NCBI GenBank assembly: GCA_026397855.1
Contig: JAPLUA010000533.1
Location: 1 to 8,381 of the forward strand
Direction of reading: 5' to 3'
Length of the DNA: 8,381 nt
DNA from: Verrucomicrobiota bacterium
Lineage (GTDB): Bacteria; Verrucomicrobiota; Verrucomicrobiia; Limisphaerales; UBA8199
Part shown: one piece after another, positions 6,118 through 8,381 of the stretch
How the letters are laid out: each line of letters starts with the position of its first letter
Position numbering within the stretch: position 1 is the stretch's first letter
Notes under the pieces: model-generated
The model's database searches: none
Told to the model about the DNA's origin: nothing
What the model saw: the letters and a program-made list of their open reading frames with translations, nothing else
Program-made: the position numbers and the translations under genes

Positions 6118-6430
6118 CGGCAACGGTGGGGTGGATTTCAAACAGTTCAAGAAAGCCGGAAAGGCGGAATACGTCCCGCACCTGCGGGGACAAGGCGGCA
6201 AAACCGCAATGCCCTCCGGCCGATTGCATCAGCCTGGCGGTGGCAAGGAAGACCCGCAGGCCAGCGCTGCTGATGTAGTCCAGCCCCGAGCAATCGAAGA
6301 CGACCCGTCTGGCGCTTCCGGCCCCCAGCCGGGCAATTTGCGCCTCCAGGGCGGGCGCGGCAGCGCCATCCAGCCTCCCGCTGAGTGCCAGCACGACGAG
6401 CTCGCCGGACTGCGTTTCACCAATGTTCAT
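6104..6430 (-). CDS. STAS-domain anti-sigma factor antagonist-like protein
   Basis: A 108-residue single STAS domain (SpoIIAA/RsbV type). These proteins bind an anti-sigma kinase and are switched by serine phosphorylation. LSGRLDGAAAPALEAQI (16-32) is the first strand-helix unit. VVFDCSGLDYISSAGLRV (43-60) is the signature: Asp46 begins the loop and Ser54/Ser55 include the site phosphorylated in SpoIIAA. Length is typical. No anti-sigma kinase (RsbW-like), phosphatase or sigma factor gene is adjacent; instead it overlaps a GPP34 gene by 14 nt. ATG 6430-6428 is preferred. A TTG at 6445-6443 would add five residues and cannot be excluded. The start lies inside an inverted repeat (6421-6447) that might control translation. 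Confidence 0.88.
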   Translation of the reverse strand: MNIGETQSGELVVLALSGRLDGAAAPALEAQIARLGAGSARRVVFDCSGLDYISSAGLRVFLATARLMQSAGGHCGFAALSPQVRDVFRLSGFLELFEIHPTVADACA

Positions 6431-6447
6431 ATTGCTGCTGAACAATG
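6421..6447 (-). promoter_or_regulatory. Hairpin over the STAS start codon
   Basis: On the minus strand CATTGTTCA (6447-6439) faces TGAACATTG (6429-6421) across a 9-nt loop, with eight of nine positions complementary. The ATG start (6430-6428) sits at the loop-stem boundary and the alternative TTG lies in the other arm. In the mRNA this could hide the start, or in the DNA it could be a protein-binding dyad. Neither role is shown. Confidence 0.3.
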
Positions 6448-6660
6448 GTTAACCCCGGCAGGGAGCGCAAGGCTGAAATCGGAAAGTGAATTGCGCCAAC
6501 CCAGGGGGGGCGAGCGTCCTCCCGAAAATCAGAAGACAGCGGCATTGGACGGGTGGTGCAAGGGCGCGCTGCCGTAGTGCTGCCGTAGTGCACCGGTGGG
6601 CTCCATGATCAGCAGTTGAATCGCCGGCCGCGTACTGAGAGACTGTTTTGACGATCTACG
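6446..6660. other. Divergent intergenic region between the STAS gene and cbiMN
   Basis: 215 bp separates the STAS gene (-) from cbiM (+), so promoters for both directions should be here. I see no cobalamin-riboswitch B12 box (GCCACTG) or NikR-type operator. GCGCAA (6465-6470) and TTGCGC (6491-6496) form a 6-bp inverted repeat. CACCGGTG (6591-6598) is a perfect palindrome right after the tandem repeat. A TTGAAT at 6616-6621 could be a -35 for cbiM, but its -10 partner is poor. Confidence 0.45.
6569..6590. repeat. Tandem 11-bp direct repeat, two copies
   Basis: CTGCCGTAGTG occurs twice with no gap (6569-6579 and 6580-6590), about 70 nt before cbiM. It could be a paired binding site for a regulator of the transporter operon or a simple slippage duplication. 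No known operator consensus was recognised. Confidence 0.6.
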
Positions 6661-7620
6661 ATGCATATCCCGGACGGGTTCATTGATGCGAAGACGGCTG
6701 TGACGACGGCTGCGCTGGCGGCGGCGGGCGTCGGGCTGGCCTTGCGGCAGGTCCGTCGCAGCCTTCCGCGACGGCGGGTGCCTTTGCTGGGGCTGGCGGC
6801 GGCCTTCCTGTTTGCCGCGCAAATGGTCAATTTCCCGGTCTACGGCGGAACGTCCGGGCACCTCGTGGGCGGGGTGCTGGTGGCGGCCCTGCTCGGCCCG
6901 AGCGCGGCGATCGTTGTCCTGACAACGGTGTTGATCGTCCAGTGTTTCCTGTTCGCAGACGGGGGCGTCCTGGCGCTGGGCGCGAACATCTTCAACATGG
7001 GCATCGTGGGGGCCGCGGGGGGCTGCGGGATTTATCGCCTGGTCAGCGGGGCACTGCCGGGGCCGCGCGGACGGGTGGCGGCGGTCGCCTTCGCGGGGTG
7101 GTGCTCGACCGTGCTGGCATCGGTCTTTTGCGCGGGCGAACTGGCCTGCTCGGGAACGGTGGCCTGGCCGGCGGCTTTCACCGCGATGGCGGGCACGCAC
7201 ATGCTGATCGGCGTCGGCGAGGGCCTGATTGGGGCCCTGGCGTATCTCGCCATCCAGCGCGTCCGGCCGGACCTGGTCGGGGATGCTTGCGAGCCTGAAC
7301 AGCCCCGGCTTTGGAGTGAGTTTGCGCGCTACGGCTTGCTGGTAGCGGTCGGGGTGGCGCTGTTCGTCGCTCCGTTCGCCTGCTCCTGGCCCGATGGGCT
7401 GGAGCGGGTGGCTGCGGATCTCGGCTTCGAGCACAAAGCCCAGCCGCTGGCGCTGCCGATCCCCGCCGCCGGTTACCAGGCGCCGGGTGTGCGCTGGGCG
7501 GCCGGGGCGACGGCGCTGGCTGGGGCAGCCGGCGCGATCGTCGTCTTCGGGCTGGCAGTGCTGCTGGCCCGGTCGCTGGTGCCGGGGAATGAGCGGGACC
7601 GGGAGCCGACAAAGCCATGA
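6661..7620 (+). CDS. cbiM: CbiM-CbiN fusion: substrate-binding (S) component of a cobalt/nickel ECF transporter
   Basis: A 319-residue inner-membrane protein that captures Co2+ or Ni2+ for an energy-coupling-factor ABC importer. The processed-looking start MHIPDGF is diagnostic: the N-terminal amine and His2 form the metal site, and His67 in GTSGHLVGG matches the third known ligand of NikM. NIFNMG (109-114) and AGTHMLIG (177-184, His180) are further family motifs. Several hydrophobic helices span residues ~10-200. After a short linker a second domain begins with a helix and PDGLE (244-248), the hallmark of CbiN/NikN-like subunits, and ends with another helix (~280-305). It is therefore a natural fusion of the M and N subunits. 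Cobalt and nickel cannot be told apart from this sequence. The ribosome-binding site is weak. The stop overlaps the cbiQ start (ATGA). Confidence 0.93.
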   Translation: MHIPDGFIDAKTAVTTAALAAAGVGLALRQVRRSLPRRRVPLLGLAAAFLFAAQMVNFPVYGGTSGHLVGGVLVAALLGPSAAIVVLTTVLIVQCFLFADGGVLALGANIFNMGIVGAAGGCGIYRLVSGALPGPRGRVAAVAFAGWCSTVLASVFCAGELACSGTVAWPAAFTAMAGTHMLIGVGEGLIGALAYLAIQRVRPDLVGDACEPEQPRLWSEFARYGLLVAVGVALFVAPFACSWPDGLERVAADLGFEHKAQPLALPIPAAGYQAPGVRWAAGATALAGAAGAIVVFGLAVLLARSLVPGNERDREPTKP

Positions 7621-8231
7621 TTAAGGATTGGCTAGGCCATTACCACAGCCACCACGACAGTCTCGTGGCCCGGCTGTCGGCAGAGCTGAAGCTGGGGGTG
7701 GCGCTGGTCATCATTGCCGGCACGGTGCTGGTCCCGCCGGGATGGGTCGCCTGGTTTGCCGGCGCGGGGCTGGTGCTCGGACTGGCGGCCATCTTCAGCG
7801 GCATTCCGCCCCTCTTCATCTTGAAGCGCCTGGCGTGGCTCTCCCCGCTGGTGCTGAGCGTGGCGCTGGTCAACGCGATGCAGCCGGCGGCCCGCGGGAG
7901 CTGGGTGATTGTGGCCGTGAGGAGCACCCTCTGTCTCCTGACCGTGATCCTGGTGTCGAATACCACCCCGTTCAGCAGGATCCTGCGCGTCTTGCAGCGG
8001 GTGCGCGTGCCGGGGCTGCTCATCACTACGATAGCCCTCATGCACCGCTACCTGTTCGTCCTGGCGGCGGAAGCCGAGCGGATGGCCCGGGCGCGCGCCA
8101 GCCGGACCTTCGTCCGCGACCGGCGGGCGCGCTGGCAGACGCTGTCCACGGTGGTCGGCCGGCTCTTCGTGCGGGCATCCGAACGGGCGGAGCGGATCTA
8201 CGACGCCATGTGCGCCCGAGGCTGGAAATGA
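7617..8231 (+). CDS. cbiQ: CbiQ: transmembrane coupling (T) component of a cobalt/nickel ECF transporter
   Basis: A 204-residue membrane protein that couples the substrate subunit to the ATPases. Hydrophobic helices lie at about 26-40, 43-60, 73-87 and 95-113, and a long amphipathic cytoplasmic region follows from ~118. The C-terminal coupling helix contains ERIYDAMCARGW (192-203), whose Ala-Arg-Gly (200-202) is the conserved ATPase-contact motif. The first such motif appears as ARAS (159-162) rather than ARG. At 204 residues it is somewhat shorter than many CbiQ proteins (about 225-260), but it looks complete. The N-terminus is His-rich (HYHSHH, 8-13). ATGA overlaps join it to cbiMN before and cbiO after, which implies a translationally coupled operon. 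Confidence 0.92.
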   Translation: MIKDWLGHYHSHHDSLVARLSAELKLGVALVIIAGTVLVPPGWVAWFAGAGLVLGLAAIFSGIPPLFILKRLAWLSPLVLSVALVNAMQPAARGSWVIVAVRSTLCLLTVILVSNTTPFSRILRVLQRVRVPGLLITTIALMHRYLFVLAAEAERMARARASRTFVRDRRARWQTLSTVVGRLFVRASERAERIYDAMCARGWK

Positions 8232-8381
8232 ACACCGCGATCCAGGTTGCCAATCTCTGTTACCGTTACCACGACGGCACGGACGCCTTGCGCGGCGTGA
8301 GCTTCCGGGTGGCGCCGGGGGAATGCGTGGGCCTGCTGGGCCCCCACGGCTCCGGCAAGTCCACCCTGCTGCTGCCCTTGA
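8228..8381 (+). CDS. cbiO: CbiO: ATP-binding component of a cobalt/nickel ECF transporter (3' partial)
   Basis: The first 51 codons of an ABC ATPase that would power the importer from the cytoplasmic face. The start reads MNTAIQVANLCYRYHDGTDA, giving an aromatic A-loop residue around Tyr12/Tyr14. ALRGVSF (20-26) follows. The Walker A motif is GPHGSGKST (38-46), with His where Asn is usual and Ser in place of Ala; the nucleotide-binding Gly-Lys-Ser/Thr core is intact. The window ends before the Q-loop, signature and Walker B. The start overlaps the cbiQ stop in ATGA. Confidence 0.9.
   Translation, partial: MNTAIQVANLCYRYHDGTDALRGVSFRVAPGECVGLLGPHGSGKSTLLLPL

Noticed and set aside
5311..6273. 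320-codon open frame on + opposite GPP34 and STAS
   Set aside because: Antisense shadow; the minus strand carries two recognisable families.
6446..6660. Cobalamin or NiCo riboswitch upstream of cbiMN
   Set aside because: I could not find the B12 box or the other conserved cobalamin-aptamer segments, nor a convincing NiCo four-way junction.
6529..7434. 301-codon open frame on - across the start of cbiM
   Set aside because: It is rich in Arg/Gln/His/Pro, has no motif, and is antisense to a clear CbiM; GC-rich shadow frame.
1..8381. CRISPR array, tRNA, rRNA or complete insertion sequence
   Set aside because: No regularly spaced repeats, no tRNA-like cloverleaf or rRNA sequence recognised, and no transposase frame or paired terminal repeats seen.

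Overview
The window is GC-rich DNA with closely packed genes. It looks like a chromosomal segment of a saccharolytic bacterium that is at least partly anaerobic. The large secreted GH78 enzyme, the class I hybrid cluster protein, the weak Shine-Dalgarno sequences and the protein style suggest Verrucomicrobiota or a relative in the PVC group. No marker gene is present, so this taxonomy is inference only.

Layout. (1) Bases 1-192 (+): the last 63 codons of an unidentified protein, perhaps transglutaminase-like. (2) Bases 193-507: no intact gene but three decayed pieces. These are a possible antitoxin C-terminus and a PIN-domain toxin N-terminus on +, running tail-to-tail into the first about 24 codons of a conserved 'MSEYQY' protein on -. 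(3) Bases 508-3291 (-): a complete exported GH78 alpha-L-rhamnosidase. (4) Bases 3378-5030 (-): a complete class I hybrid cluster protein (Hcp) with every metal ligand, preceded by a candidate Crp/FNR-type site and a -10 element in class II spacing. (5) Bases 5031-5424: 394 bp without a gene, containing four successive inverted repeats, one of which encloses further foldable sequence. (6) Bases 5425-6430 (-): a STAS anti-sigma-antagonist-like gene overlapping a GPP34 (GOLPH3-like) gene by 14 nt. (7) Bases 6446-6660: the divergent intergenic region, with a tandem 11-bp repeat. (8) Bases 6661-8381 (+): an energy-coupling-factor cobalt/nickel importer, a CbiM-CbiN(PDGLE) fusion, then CbiQ, then the start of CbiO, each joined by an ATGA overlap. 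CbiO runs off the window.

How the genes fit together. The cbiMN-Q-O genes form one translationally coupled transport operon whose metal could serve cobalamin or nickel enzymes. Hcp would remove nitric oxide or hydroxylamine under low oxygen, and its candidate promoter fits an FNR/HcpR-like activator. The rhamnosidase releases rhamnose from plant or microbial glycans. The STAS-GPP34 pair looks like a two-gene signalling or membrane-associated unit of unknown role. Nothing forms an unmistakable new multi-gene system. The most notable items are the structured intergenic stretch, the STAS-GPP34 coupling and the tail-to-tail gene graveyard.
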